Assembly (NCBI RefSeq): GCF_001439815.1
Contig: NZ_JYLM01000010.1
Coordinates: forward strand, 124,001 to 188,000
Direction of reading: 5' to 3'
Origin: Pseudomonas orientalis
GTDB lineage: Bacteria > Pseudomonadota > Gammaproteobacteria > Pseudomonadales > Pseudomonadaceae
DNA length: 64,000 bases
Positions 23,816 through 32,638 of the stretch are shown piece by piece. The first letter of the stretch is position 1; every line of letters begins with the position of its first letter. Under the pieces are notes generated by a model. It did not search any database and was not told where the DNA came from. It saw only the letters and a program-made list of their open reading frames with translations. The position numbers were made by a program, and so were the translations under genes.

Positions 23816-26800
23816 AAGGGAGCTTCAACTTATCCGACTGGGCCCTCAGGCATCAGTCCTTCGTGTGGTACCTGATGTTCGTCGCGCTGCTGATGGGCGT
23901 GTTTTCGTACATGAACCTGGGCCGCGAGGAAGACCCCTCGTTCACCATCAAGACCATGGTCATCCAGACCCGCTGGCCGGGCGCGACCCAGGAAGAAACC
24001 CTCAAGCAGGTCACCGATCGCATCGAGAAAAAACTCGAAGAGCTCGACTCCCTCGATTACGTGAAAAGTTATACGCGACCGGGCGAGTCCACGGTGTTCG
24101 TGTTCCTCAAGGACACCACCAGTGCCAAGGCCATCCCGGAGATCTGGTACCAGGTTCGCAAGAAGATCGACGATATTCGCGGCACCTTTCCCCAGGGCTT
24201 GCAGGGACCGTCCTTCAACGACGAGTTCGGTGATGTGTTCGGCTCGGTATACGCCTTTACCGGCGACGGCCTGTCGATGCGCCAGTTGCGCGACTACGTG
24301 GAGCAGGTGCGCGCCGAGATCCGCTCGGTGCCGGGGCTGGGCAAGGTCGAGATGATCGGCCAGCAGGACGAAGTGATTTACCTGAATTTTTCCACGCGCA
24401 AACTGGCGGCCCTGGGCGTCGACCAGCGCCAGGTCGTGCAAAGCCTGCAGTCGCAGAACGCGGTCACGCCCGCCGGGGTGATCGAGGCCGGGCCGGAACG
24501 GATTTCGGTGCGCACCTCCGGGCAATTCGCCTCGGAGAAGGACCTGGCCAACGTCAACCTGCGCCTGAACGACCGTTTCTATCGACTGGCCGACATTGCC
24601 GACATCAGCCGTGGCTACGTCGACCCGGCGCGGCCGATGTTCCGTTTCAACGGCAAGCCGGCGATCGGTCTGGCGATTGCGATGCAGAAGGGCGGCAATA
24701 TCCAGTCGTTCGGCAAAGCGTTGCACGGGCGCATGGATGAGCTGACCGCCGACCTGCCGGTGGGCGTCGGTGTGCACAAAGTCTCGGACCAGGCCGAAGT
24801 GGTGGAAGAGGCCGTCGGCGGCTTTACCAGTGCGCTGTTCGAAGCGGTGATCATCGTGCTGGTGGTGAGCTTTATCAGCCTGGGCATGCGCGCCGGGCTG
24901 GTGGTGGCATGCTCGATTCCGCTGGTGCTGGCGCTGGTGTTCGTGTTCATGGAATACAGCGGCATCACCATGCAGCGAGTGTCTTTGGGCGCCTTGATCA
25001 TCGCCCTGGGCCTGTTGGTGGACGATGCGATGATCACCGTGGAGATGATGATCACACGCCTGGAAAAAGGCGAAACCAAGGAGCAGGCCGCGACCTACGC
25101 CTATACCTCGACGGCGTTCCCGATGCTCACCGGTACGCTGGTGACCGTGGCCGGTTTTGTGCCGATTGGTCTTAACGCCAGTTCGGCGGGCGAGTACACC
25201 TTCACGCTGTTCGCGGTGATCGCCGTGGCCATGCTGGTGTCGTGGGTGGTCGCGGTGCTGTTTGCGCCGGTGATTGGCGTGCATATCCTCAGCACCAATG
25301 TGAAACCGCACAGTGCCGAGCCTGGGCGTATTGGCCGCGCCTTCAACGGCGGCATGCTCTGGGCCATGCGCAACCGCTGGTGGGCGATTGGCATCACCGT
25401 GGCGCTGTTTGTGGCCTCGGTGTTTTCCATGCAATTCGTGCAGAACCAGTTCTTTCCGTCGTCGGATCGCCCGGAAATCCTGGTTGACCTGAACCTGCCG
25501 CAGAACGCCTCGATCAACGAGACGCGCAAGGCGGTCGACCGCCTCGAAGCCATCATCAAGGACGACCCGGACATCGCGCGCTGGAGTACCTACATCGGCC
25601 AGGGCGCGATCCGTTTCTACCTGCCGCTGGACCAGCAACTGGAGAATCCTTACTACGCGCAGCTGGTGATCGTCAGCAAAGGCCTGGAAGAGCGCAGCGC
25701 GTTGATCACGCGATTGCAGAAACGCCTGCGCGATGATTTCGTCGGCATCGGCAGCTTCGTGCAGCCGCTGGAAATGGGCCCGCCGGTCGGGCGGCCGATC
25801 CAGTACCGCGTGTCCGGCAAGGACACCGACCAGGTGCGCAAGCACGCCATCGAACTGGCGACCCTGCTCGATCAGAACTCCCACCTGGGCGAAATCATCT
25901 ACGACTGGAACGAGCCGGGCAAAGTCCTGCGCGTCGACATCGCCCAGGACAAAGCGCGGCAACTGGGGCTGTCGTCCGAAGACGTGGCGCAGTTGATGAA
26001 CAGCGTGGTCAGCGGCGCATCGGTCACCCAGGTGCATGACGATATCTACCTGATCAACGTGGTCGGCCGCGCCGAAGACGCCGAGCGCGGTACGCCGGAA
26101 ACCCTGCAGAACCTGCAGATCGTCACGCCCAACGGCACCTCGATTCCGTTGCTGGCCTTCGCCACCGTGCGTTATGAACTGGAGCAGCCGCTGGTGTGGC
26201 GTCGCGACCGCAAGCCGACGATTACCATCAAGGCTGCGGTGCGTGACGAGATGCAGCCGACCGACCTGGTCAAGCAGCTGGCGCCGACTATCCAGAAGTT
26301 CAGCGACGGCCTGCCGGTGGGTTACAAGGTCGCCACCGGCGGTACCGTGGAAGAAAGCGGCAAGGCCCAGGGCCCGATCGCCAGCGTGGTGCCGTTGATG
26401 CTGTTCCTGATGGCGACGTTCCTGATGATCCAGTTGCACAGCGTGCAGAAAATGTTCCTGGTGGCCAGTGTTGCGCCGCTGGGGCTGATCGGCGTGGTGC
26501 TGGCGCTGATTCCCACGGGCACGCCCATGGGCTTTGTGGCGATCCTGGGCATCCTGGCGCTGATCGGCATCATCATCCGCAACTCGGTGATCCTGGTGAC
26601 GCAGATTCATGAGTACGAAGTGGCCGGCTATACGCCGTGGGACGCGGTGGTGGAAGCCACCGAGCATCGGCGCCGGCCGATCCTGCTGACGGCGGCGGCC
26701 GCGAGCCTGGGCATGATCCCGATTGCGCGGGAAGTGTTCTGGGGGCCGATGGCCTACGCAATGATTGGCGGGATCATTATCGCCACGTTGCTGACGCTAC

Positions 26801-26877
26801 TGTTTTTGCCGGCCCTCTACGTGGCCTGGTACAAAATCCGCGAACCCAAACAGGAACAACAGGAACAACGCGGTTAA
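23812..26877 (+). CDS. RND-family efflux pump
   Basis: Inner-membrane proton-driven exporter of 1021 residues, the usual RND length. There are two repeats, each with a membrane helix, a large periplasmic loop and a bundle of helices. GLLVDDAMITVEMM carries the paired Asp of the proton relay in TM4. The opening DWALRHQSFVWYLMFVALLMGVFSYMNLGREEDPSFTIKTMVI matches the VexF/YegN-like HAE1 subgroup. No outer-membrane channel gene is adjacent, so it would borrow one. Substrate unknown. A short perfect palindrome follows immediately. Confidence 0.92.
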   Translation: MKGSFNLSDWALRHQSFVWYLMFVALLMGVFSYMNLGREEDPSFTIKTMVIQTRWPGATQEETLKQVTDRIEKKLEELDSLDYVKSYTRPGESTVFVFLKDTTSAKAIPEIWYQVRKKIDDIRGTFPQGLQGPSFNDEFGDVFGSVYAFTGDGLSMRQLRDYVEQVRAEIRSVPGLGKVEMIGQQDEVIYLNFSTRKLAALGVDQRQVVQSLQSQNAVTPAGVIEAGPERISVRTSGQFASEKDLANVNLRLNDRFYRLADIADISRGYVDPARPMFRFNGKPAIGLAIAMQKGGNIQSFGKALHGRMDELTADLPVGVGVHKVSDQAEVVEEAVGGFTSALFEAVIIVLVVSFISLGMRAGLVVACSIPLVLALVFVFMEYSGITMQRVSLGALIIALGLLVDDAMITVEMMITRLEKGETKEQAATYAYTSTAFPMLTGTLVTVAGFVPIGLNASSAGEYTFTLFAVIAVAMLVSWVVAVLFAPVIGVHILSTNVKPHSAEPGRIGRAFNGGMLWAMRNRWWAIGITVALFVASVFSMQFVQNQFFPSSDRPEILVDLNLPQNASINETRKAVDRLEAIIKDDPDIARWSTYIGQGAIRFYLPLDQQLENPYYAQLVIVSKGLEERSALITRLQKRLRDDFVGIGSFVQPLEMGPPVGRPIQYRVSGKDTDQVRKHAIELATLLDQNSHLGEIIYDWNEPGKVLRVDIAQDKARQLGLSSEDVAQLMNSVVSGASVTQVHDDIYLINVVGRAEDAERGTPETLQNLQIVTPNGTSIPLLAFATVRYELEQPLVWRRDRKPTITIKAAVRDEMQPTDLVKQLAPTIQKFSDGLPVGYKVATGGTVEESGKAQGPIASVVPLMLFLMATFLMIQLHSVQKMFLVASVAPLGLIGVVLALIPTGTPMGFVAILGILALIGIIIRNSVILVTQIHEYEVAGYTPWDAVVEATEHRRRPILLTAAAASLGMIPIAREVFWGPMAYAMIGGIIIATLLTLLFLPALYVAWYKIREPKQEQQEQRG

Positions 26878-26911
26878 AAATGTGGGAGGGGGCTTGCCCC
26901 CTCCCACATTT
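26878..26911. repeat. Solo REP palindrome directly after the RND stop codon
   Basis: AAATGTGGGAGGGGGC and GCCCCCTCCCACATTT form a perfect 16-bp inverted repeat around TT, starting at the base after the stop codon. It is a symmetrical single REP with both ends of the GTGGGA type and would make a very stable hairpin with a short T tail, so it may act as a terminator. Confidence 0.85.
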
Positions 26912-27022
26912 GGAATTCATCTCGCTTGTGGCTGTGGGACGCTTCTGAAACCGCCGCTTGCCGTCCCGGCGAGCCGGAGCATGTTCTACTCTTTCGGCCT
27001 CCTCTCACTCAGGTCGATTCCC

Positions 27023-29224
27023 ATGCAGTGCCTGCGCCCACTCTTTTTCCTCTGCGCGCTTCTTCTTGCGCCGCCAACCTTCGCGACCAACGTGCTGGAA
27101 AATGCCCAGTGGCGTATCGAACTTGAGCCTGCCACCCTGGCGTTGCGCGTCACCCCCGCAGGCGAAGCCTCGGTACAAGCTTCCAGTGGCATTGCCGCAC
27201 ATGCGGTGAACGCGCTGCAAGCCGACGCCAAACAGGTCTCCTGGCAGTGGGACAGCGGCGCCTATCGCCTGACGGCCCGGCTGGATCAGCGTGAATTGGC
27301 CCTGACAATCAATGCCCGTGAAGCGGGTGAGCTGGCCCTGCTGCGCCAGCCGGCCAGGGCCATGGGCCAAGGGCTGATCTGGCCGTTGGCCGAGGGGCAT
27401 TACGTGCCGGCCGATAATGCCGTATGGAAAGACTTTCTGCTCGGGCAAGGCGAGCTCAATACCACCCAGGACCTCAGCTTGCCGCTGTGGGGCCTGGATC
27501 ACGGGCGCTTCACGCTCAACTGGCTGCTGACCAACCCCTATAACAATCGCCTCGAATGGCAGGCGGACGGCCAGGGCATGGCGCTGTCCGTGTCCCATGA
27601 ATTCACCTCGCTCGCGCCCCAGGAGCCGATGACGCTGCGCCTGTATCTGGGCGAGGCCGACCCGCTGGCCGGCGCCAGGCGCTATCGTCAGTGGCTTGTC
27701 GAGCAGGGCCAGTACGAGTCATTGGCGGACAAGCTGCGGCAAACCCCCGAGGCGGTAAAACTGCTCGGTGCCAGTCACGTTTACCTCTGGGGCAACGACT
27801 TGCTGACGCTCGATGATGTCCGTGACTGGCCCGCGTTGATCAAACGGCTGCGCACGCACGAGCTCAGTGGGCTGATGGACAAGGAACCTGCGCAGGTGCT
27901 CGCGCAGACAAGTGCATTGAATCGCTATGAGCAAACCCTGCTGTTGCGCGGCTTCAATGCGGCCATCAACAAGAAGGTTCGGCAGGCCTGGCAAGTGGAA
28001 GATCCCGACATGAATCGCCTTGCCGCTCGCTACGGCGAGTTGCGCAGCGAACTGGCACTGGATTTCGCCGGGGCCTTGAATGATCGTCCCGAAACCTGGG
28101 GCAATTCGACCATCCAGGCTTTGCGCGATGCCGGGCTCAAGCGGCTGCTGTTGACACTGGGTGAAGGCTGGGAAGGCGGCCTGTGGCATCCCGAAACGAT
28201 TCGCGCGGGCGTGGACGCCGGTTACCTGGTAGCGCCCTACGACTCCTATGAAACGGCGCTTTCGTCAGCGGAAAACCCCGACTGGACCACCGCCCATCTG
28301 GGCGGCAAGGCTTACCGCGACTGCGCAATCATGTTGAAAGACGGCAAATTGAAAACCGGTTTCCAGCAGTTCGGTCACTACACCGACCCGCGTTGTGTGC
28401 GGCCTTTGCTGGAGGCGCGGGTAAAAGCGGTGCAGGGCGCCGCCGGCTTCAATGCCTGGTTTCTCGATGCCTACGCCACCAGCATGCTGTTTGACAGCTA
28501 CCGCGACAGCGCTCCCATGACCCAGGCGCAAAACGCCCAAGGCAATATCGACGCCTCGCGCTGGATCAACACCTCGCTCAAACTGCCCGCTGGCTCTGAA
28601 GACGGTAACGCCATCACCGCCCAGGGCATCCTGTTTGCCCATGGCATGCAAACACCGGTCATTGGCTGGGGTGATCGGAAGATGACCAGGGCCCCCCAGT
28701 CGCCCTACTACGTCGGCAACTGGTACCCGCCGGAGCAGCCGGCCGTGTTCTTCAAGCCGGTGCCGTTGAAGACGTCGCTGCGCACGGTGCATTTCGATCC
28801 GACGATGCGTTTGCCGTTGTATCAGGCAGTGTTCCATGGCTCGGTGATCACTACCCATCACTGGCTGTTCGACAGCCTCAAGCTGAGCAACGTACGGGCT
28901 GAAAATGAGTTGACCCAACTGCTCTACAACGTACCGCCGCTGTACCATTTGAGTGCGACGACGCTCAAGGAACGACTGCCGGTGATTCAGCGTCATGACC
29001 GGTTTTTCCGCCCGCTGCATGAGCGCTTGGCGACTCAGGCGATGATCGATTTTCGCTGGTTGACGGTGGACAAGCTGTTGCAGCAAACGACGTTCGCCGA
29101 TGGGACGCGGTTGGTGGCGAATTTTTCCGATGCGCAGAAAGATGGGTATGCCGGGCGAAGTGTGACGGCGCTGGTGGAGGGTGAAAAGCCGGTGGTGTAT
29201 CAGGTGGATCGGCGGCGCCCTTAA
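27023..29224 (+). CDS. Secreted glycoside hydrolase (GH101-like)
   Basis: Exported protein of 733 residues with signal peptide MQCLRPLFFLCALLLAPPTFAT. An N-terminal beta-rich domain (about 25-230, resembling galactose-mutarotase-like folds) leads into a TIM-barrel-like catalytic region. Visible elements are GLKRLLLTLGEGWEGG, YLVAPYDSYETA, AGFNAWFLDAYAT (a candidate catalytic Asp) and HGMQTPVIGWGD. The layout recalls GH101 endo-alpha-N-acetylgalactosaminidases, but I cannot assign a substrate. ATG 27023 is chosen because it begins the signal peptide; a longer frame exists from 26882. It stands alone after the RND operon and ends before a REP pair. Confidence 0.65.
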   Translation: MQCLRPLFFLCALLLAPPTFATNVLENAQWRIELEPATLALRVTPAGEASVQASSGIAAHAVNALQADAKQVSWQWDSGAYRLTARLDQRELALTINAREAGELALLRQPARAMGQGLIWPLAEGHYVPADNAVWKDFLLGQGELNTTQDLSLPLWGLDHGRFTLNWLLTNPYNNRLEWQADGQGMALSVSHEFTSLAPQEPMTLRLYLGEADPLAGARRYRQWLVEQGQYESLADKLRQTPEAVKLLGASHVYLWGNDLLTLDDVRDWPALIKRLRTHELSGLMDKEPAQVLAQTSALNRYEQTLLLRGFNAAINKKVRQAWQVEDPDMNRLAARYGELRSELALDFAGALNDRPETWGNSTIQALRDAGLKRLLLTLGEGWEGGLWHPETIRAGVDAGYLVAPYDSYETALSSAENPDWTTAHLGGKAYRDCAIMLKDGKLKTGFQQFGHYTDPRCVRPLLEARVKAVQGAAGFNAWFLDAYATSMLFDSYRDSAPMTQAQNAQGNIDASRWINTSLKLPAGSEDGNAITAQGILFAHGMQTPVIGWGDRKMTRAPQSPYYVGNWYPPEQPAVFFKPVPLKTSLRTVHFDPTMRLPLYQAVFHGSVITTHHWLFDSLKLSNVRAENELTQLLYNVPPLYHLSATTLKERLPVIQRHDRFFRPLHERLATQAMIDFRWLTVDKLLQQTTFADGTRLVANFSDAQKDGYAGRSVTALVEGEKPVVYQVDRRRP

Positions 29225-29226
29225 GA

Positions 29227-29295
29227 TCATCGGGGGCAAGCCCCCTCCCACAGGGGAACGCATTCCAAATGTGGGAGGGGGCTTGCCCCCGATAG
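29227..29295. repeat. Outward-type REP doublet with short spacer
   Basis: Units ATCGGGGGCAAGCCCCC...CCCACA and TGTGGGAGGGGGCTTGCCCCCGAT are separated by only about 16 bp, between the convergent glycosidase and methyltransferase genes. Confidence 0.88.
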
Positions 29296-29318
29296 CGTCA
29301 GCCCAGGCGATAAATCAC

Positions 29319-29945
29319 TTAAACCCGACGCCACACACTGGCCAACCAAGGCTGCTGCTCCCTGGGCAAACCCGCAGGCCGATAATAATGCTCCAGCTCT
29401 TCAAACCCTGCCTCGGTCAGCAATCCCCGCCACGCCTCCAGATCGTGATAAGACCCATACCGCGGCCCATTCCAACCTTCCCGGTTGTCACCCCGAGGAT
29501 TGGAGCTGAACAGCACCCCACCAGGTTTCAGTGCGTCATAAAGCTCGTTGAGCACCCGTGGCAATTCCTGCTTGGGTATATGAAACAGCACCGCATTGGC
29601 AAAGATCCCGTCAAAGCGCTCGGCAGGCAGGTCCAGTTTCAGGAAGTCTTGCTGCAACACCTCGCAACCGCTGTCTTCCCGCGCCATCTGCGCAAACCGC
29701 TCGGAACCGTCGAGCCCCACGGCGATATGCCCCATGCGCGTAAACGTCTGCAAATCCCGCCCCGGCCCGCAGCCGAAATCCAGCACGGTAAACGGCGCCG
29801 TGCCCTGGAGATGCCGCAGCAGCGCATCGATGTTCTGGCTGACATCGTGATCGCGGGTGCCTTCACGGAAGTCGTCGGCCACTGTGTTGTAGTGGCCGAG
29901 GGTGGTGGCGGTGATCTGGTTGAGGTCGTCGGGCTTGAGGGTCAT
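29319..29945 (-). CDS. Class I SAM-dependent methyltransferase
   Basis: Methyltransferase of 208 residues with the motif I VLDFGCGPGRDL, the acidic motif II AVGLDGSERF, and FDGIFANAVLFHIPKQELPRVL. The fold is typical of small-molecule methyltransferases (Methyltransf_11/25). ATG 29945 is chosen; 29954 is a TTG. It lies 39 bp downstream of metI in the same direction and may be co-transcribed with metQNI, but its acceptor is unknown. Confidence 0.82.
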   Translation of the reverse strand: MTLKPDDLNQITATTLGHYNTVADDFREGTRDHDVSQNIDALLRHLQGTAPFTVLDFGCGPGRDLQTFTRMGHIAVGLDGSERFAQMAREDSGCEVLQQDFLKLDLPAERFDGIFANAVLFHIPKQELPRVLNELYDALKPGGVLFSSNPRGDNREGWNGPRYGSYHDLEAWRGLLTEAGFEELEHYYRPAGLPREQQPWLASVWRRV

Positions 29946-29984
29946 GACAGGCAATACCGGGTGCTTGGATTCCCGGACTATACC

Positions 29985-30629
29985 TCACCGCTTGTTCAGC
30001 ACCCGCGCCAGTCGATCGCCGCCCAGCTGAATCACCGCCACCAGCACCACCAACAGCACAATCACCGTCAGCATGATCTGCGTATCGAAACGCTGGTAGC
30101 CATAACGGTACGCAATGTCGCCCAGGCCACCGGCGCCAATCGCCCCGGCCATGGCCGATGAGTTGATCATGGTCACCAAGGTGATGGTGAACCCGCCGAC
30201 GATCCCCGGCAGGGCTTCCGGCAACAGCACGTGCCAGATGATGTGCCAGCGGCGGCAACCCATGGCCTGCGCCGCTTCGATCAGGCCGTGGTCGACCTCG
30301 CGCAGGCTGACTTCGGCGATGCGCGCAAAGAACGGCGTGGCGGCGATGGTCAGCGGCACCACGGCCGCCCATACGCCGTAGGTGGTACCGACGATCAGGC
30401 GGGTGAACGGGATCAGCGCCACCATCAGGATCAGAAAGGGAATGGAGCGGAACAGATTGACGAAGGCGCCCAGCACCCGATTCAGCGCCGGCGCCAGGTA
30501 GATGCCGCCCTTGTCGCTGGTGACCAGAAACACGGCCAGCGGGATCCCCACCAGCAGGGCGATCAACGACGACACGCCCACCATCAACAAGGTGTCGATG
30601 GCGCCCTGTACCAAACGATCAAACCACAT
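29985..30629 (-). CDS. metI: Methionine-type ABC transporter permease MetI
   Basis: MetI-family permease of 214 residues with five membrane segments. GAFVNLFRSIPFLILMVALIPFTR and the EAA loop EVDHGLIEAAQAMGCRRWHIIWHVLLPEALP are family hallmarks. ATG 30629 lies within the end of metN (11-bp overlap), showing coupling. It forms the channel with MetN and the MetQ encoded at 31731. The sulfur context suggests uptake of methionine or another thioether, sulfoxide or sulfone. Confidence 0.92.
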   Translation of the reverse strand: MWFDRLVQGAIDTLLMVGVSSLIALLVGIPLAVFLVTSDKGGIYLAPALNRVLGAFVNLFRSIPFLILMVALIPFTRLIVGTTYGVWAAVVPLTIAATPFFARIAEVSLREVDHGLIEAAQAMGCRRWHIIWHVLLPEALPGIVGGFTITLVTMINSSAMAGAIGAGGLGDIAYRYGYQRFDTQIMLTVIVLLVVLVAVIQLGGDRLARVLNKR

Positions 30630-31734
30630 GGCCCAGCACCTCCACCTGTTGCGCCCAGTTCGCGGCGCGATTGCGCAGTTCTTCAGCGCTGTGCGGCGAT
30701 CCATTCACCGCCAGCAATAATTGCCCCAGGGCGTGCCCCTGGATGCGTTCCACACCGCCTTGCAGCAACCGCACGCGGCCGCCGAGGGCGCTGAACAATG
30801 CGGCCAGGTCGGGCTCATCGGTATCGCTGCCGGTGAACTGCAAGCGCAGCACCAGCGCCGCGTCGGCCGATGTGGGGGTGGGTTGCAGACGGTTTTGCAG
30901 TTCGGGCGGCAAGCCGTGTTGCAAGGGGGCGAGCAGGGTTTTGCTGACCTCATGCTGCGGATTGCCGAACACTTGCCACACCGGGCCTTGCTCGACGATA
31001 CGCCCATGTTCCAGCACCACCACGCGGTCGCAGATGTCGCGGATCACCGCCATCTCATGGGTGATCAACACGATGGTCAGGCCCAGGCGCTGGTTGATCT
31101 CGCGCAGCAGGCCGAGGATCGATTGGGTGGTCTCCGGGTCCAGCGCCGAGGTGGCCTCGTCGCACAGCAGAATCTCGGGGTCGTGCACCAGCGAACGGGC
31201 GATGCCCACGCGCTGTTTCTGCCCGCCCGAGAGCTGCGCCGGATACGCCTTGTGCTTGTCCTGCAAACCCACCAGTTCCAGCAGCTCACGCACCTTTTGC
31301 TCACGCTGCGGCTTGGGCACGCCGGCGACTCTGAGCGGCAACTCGACGTTCTGCCACACCGTCTTGGCCGACATCAGGTTGAAGTGCTGGAAGATCATGC
31401 CGATGCGTCGGCGCAGCGCGACCAGGCGGTCTTCGTCGAAGCCGCCGATATCCACCTGATCGATCAGCACGCGGCCGCTGCTGGGTTGTTCCAGGCGATT
31501 GATGGTGCGGATCAGCGACGACTTGCCGGCGCCGCTGCGGCCAATGATGCCGAACACTTCGCCACGCTGGATCGCCAGGTCGATGCCGTGCAGGGCATGC
31601 ACGGTGCCGTCGTAGGTCTTGCCCAGGTTGATAAAGCGCACATGGGCGCGATTGAGGTCCGGGTGCAATTCAGTCTGCTCGGCGTCTCTGGGCGCATGCC
31701 CCAGGTCGCGCAGTTGGGCATTGGCTGCGGTCAT
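30619..31734 (-). CDS. metN: Methionine-type ABC transporter ATPase MetN
   Basis: ATPase of 371 residues: Walker A GRSGAGKSS, signature LSGGQKQRVGIARSL, Walker B ILLCDEATSALDPE, H-loop ITHEMAVI. A C-terminal NIL-type domain follows (about 290-371), the regulatory domain that in E. coli MetN binds methionine to cause trans-inhibition. It overlaps metQ by 4 bp (ATGA) and metI by 11 bp. Confidence 0.93.
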   Translation of the reverse strand: MTAANAQLRDLGHAPRDAEQTELHPDLNRAHVRFINLGKTYDGTVHALHGIDLAIQRGEVFGIIGRSGAGKSSLIRTINRLEQPSSGRVLIDQVDIGGFDEDRLVALRRRIGMIFQHFNLMSAKTVWQNVELPLRVAGVPKPQREQKVRELLELVGLQDKHKAYPAQLSGGQKQRVGIARSLVHDPEILLCDEATSALDPETTQSILGLLREINQRLGLTIVLITHEMAVIRDICDRVVVLEHGRIVEQGPVWQVFGNPQHEVSKTLLAPLQHGLPPELQNRLQPTPTSADAALVLRLQFTGSDTDEPDLAALFSALGGRVRLLQGGVERIQGHALGQLLLAVNGSPHSAEELRNRAANWAQQVEVLGHVV

Positions 31735-32525
31735 TTTCCAGCTTCCCAGCCGACCTGGTAGAGCTTGCCCAGGGATTTATCCAGGGCGGCGCGTACCACC
31801 GGCGAGTGCTGGTAGATGTCGACGAACTTGATTACCCGTGGGTCGGTCTTGCTCTTGGGCTGGATCACGAACTGGATCACGTATTCCGGGTGGTCCAGGC
31901 CATCGAACAGCAGCGCCGATTCCGCGTCGAAGGTCTTGGACAGGCGGATATACGCGGGGTAACCCTGCACCAGGTCGGCGTCGTCATAGGCGCGCACCAG
32001 TTGTACGGCTTCCACTTGCAGAATTTTGATTTTCTTCGGGTTGCTGACGATGTCTTCTTCGGTGGCCTTGTAGCCCACGCCCGGCTTGAGGCTGATCAGC
32101 CCGGCCTTGGCCAGCAGCTGCAGGCCGCGACCGCTGTTGATCGGGTCGTTGGCGATAGCCACGCTGGCGCCTTCGGGCAGGTCGTTGAAGCTCTTGTACT
32201 TTTTCGAATACAGTCCGACGTTGTTGATGATGCCTGGCGCATAAGGCACCAGGTCAAACCCGGCGGCGGTCTTGGCGTTTTCCAGGAAGGGAATGTGCTG
32301 GAAGTAGTTCACGTCGATATCGCCGGCGGCGAGGCTGACGTTGGGGGCGATCCAGTCGGTGAATTCCACCAGTTCGACCTTCAGGCCTTGCTTGCCGGCT
32401 TCTTCCACGGCGGCTTCCAGCGGAATGGCGAAGGCGGCGGTGGTGCCGACTTTCAACGGTGCATCGGCGGCGAATACGGCCGAGCTGAATAAGCCGAAGG
32501 CCAGGGAGAGCACTATTTTTTTCAT
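31731..32525 (-). CDS. metQ: MetQ-family substrate-binding protein
   Basis: NlpA/MetQ family periplasmic protein, 264 residues, with a standard signal peptide (cleavage near VFA-AD). Motifs include GLKVELVEFTDWIAPNVSLAAGDIDVNYFQHIPFLE and NDPINSGRGLQLLAKAGLI. Apart from the initiator it contains no Met and no Cys at all. It leads the metQ-metN-metI operon; a REP pair separates it from the monooxygenase gene upstream. Ligand could be methionine or an oxidised or alternative organosulfur compound. Confidence 0.92.
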   Translation of the reverse strand: MKKIVLSLAFGLFSSAVFAADAPLKVGTTAAFAIPLEAAVEEAGKQGLKVELVEFTDWIAPNVSLAAGDIDVNYFQHIPFLENAKTAAGFDLVPYAPGIINNVGLYSKKYKSFNDLPEGASVAIANDPINSGRGLQLLAKAGLISLKPGVGYKATEEDIVSNPKKIKILQVEAVQLVRAYDDADLVQGYPAYIRLSKTFDAESALLFDGLDHPEYVIQFVIQPKSKTDPRVIKFVDIYQHSPVVRAALDKSLGKLYQVGWEAGK

Positions 32526-32537
32526 ATGAGTTTCCAA

Positions 32538-32638
32538 TTGTAGGAGCGAGCTTGCTCGCGAAAAGCTTGAGGACGCATCGGTAAACCAGATGCACCGCGT
32601 TATCGTTAACGGTCTTCGCGAGCAAGCTCGCTCCTACA
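32538..32638. repeat. REP doublet of a second family (GTAGGAGCGAGCTTGCTCGCG)
   Basis: Inverted units TGTAGGAGCGAGCTTGCTCG and its complement enclose a spacer with GCGTTATCGTTAACG. The same spacer core recurs in opposite orientation in the copy at 37693-37792. The right-hand unit supplies the TAG stop codon of the monooxygenase gene (32634-32636). Confidence 0.9.

Noticed and set aside
23830..26667. 945-residue minus-strand frame
   Set aside because: Mirror of the RND pump gene; His/Arg/Gln-rich low-complexity translation caused by high GC at third positions.
26882..27022. Longer N-terminus of the glycosidase from the upstream in-frame start
   Set aside because: It would translate the REP palindrome and push the clear signal peptide inside the protein.
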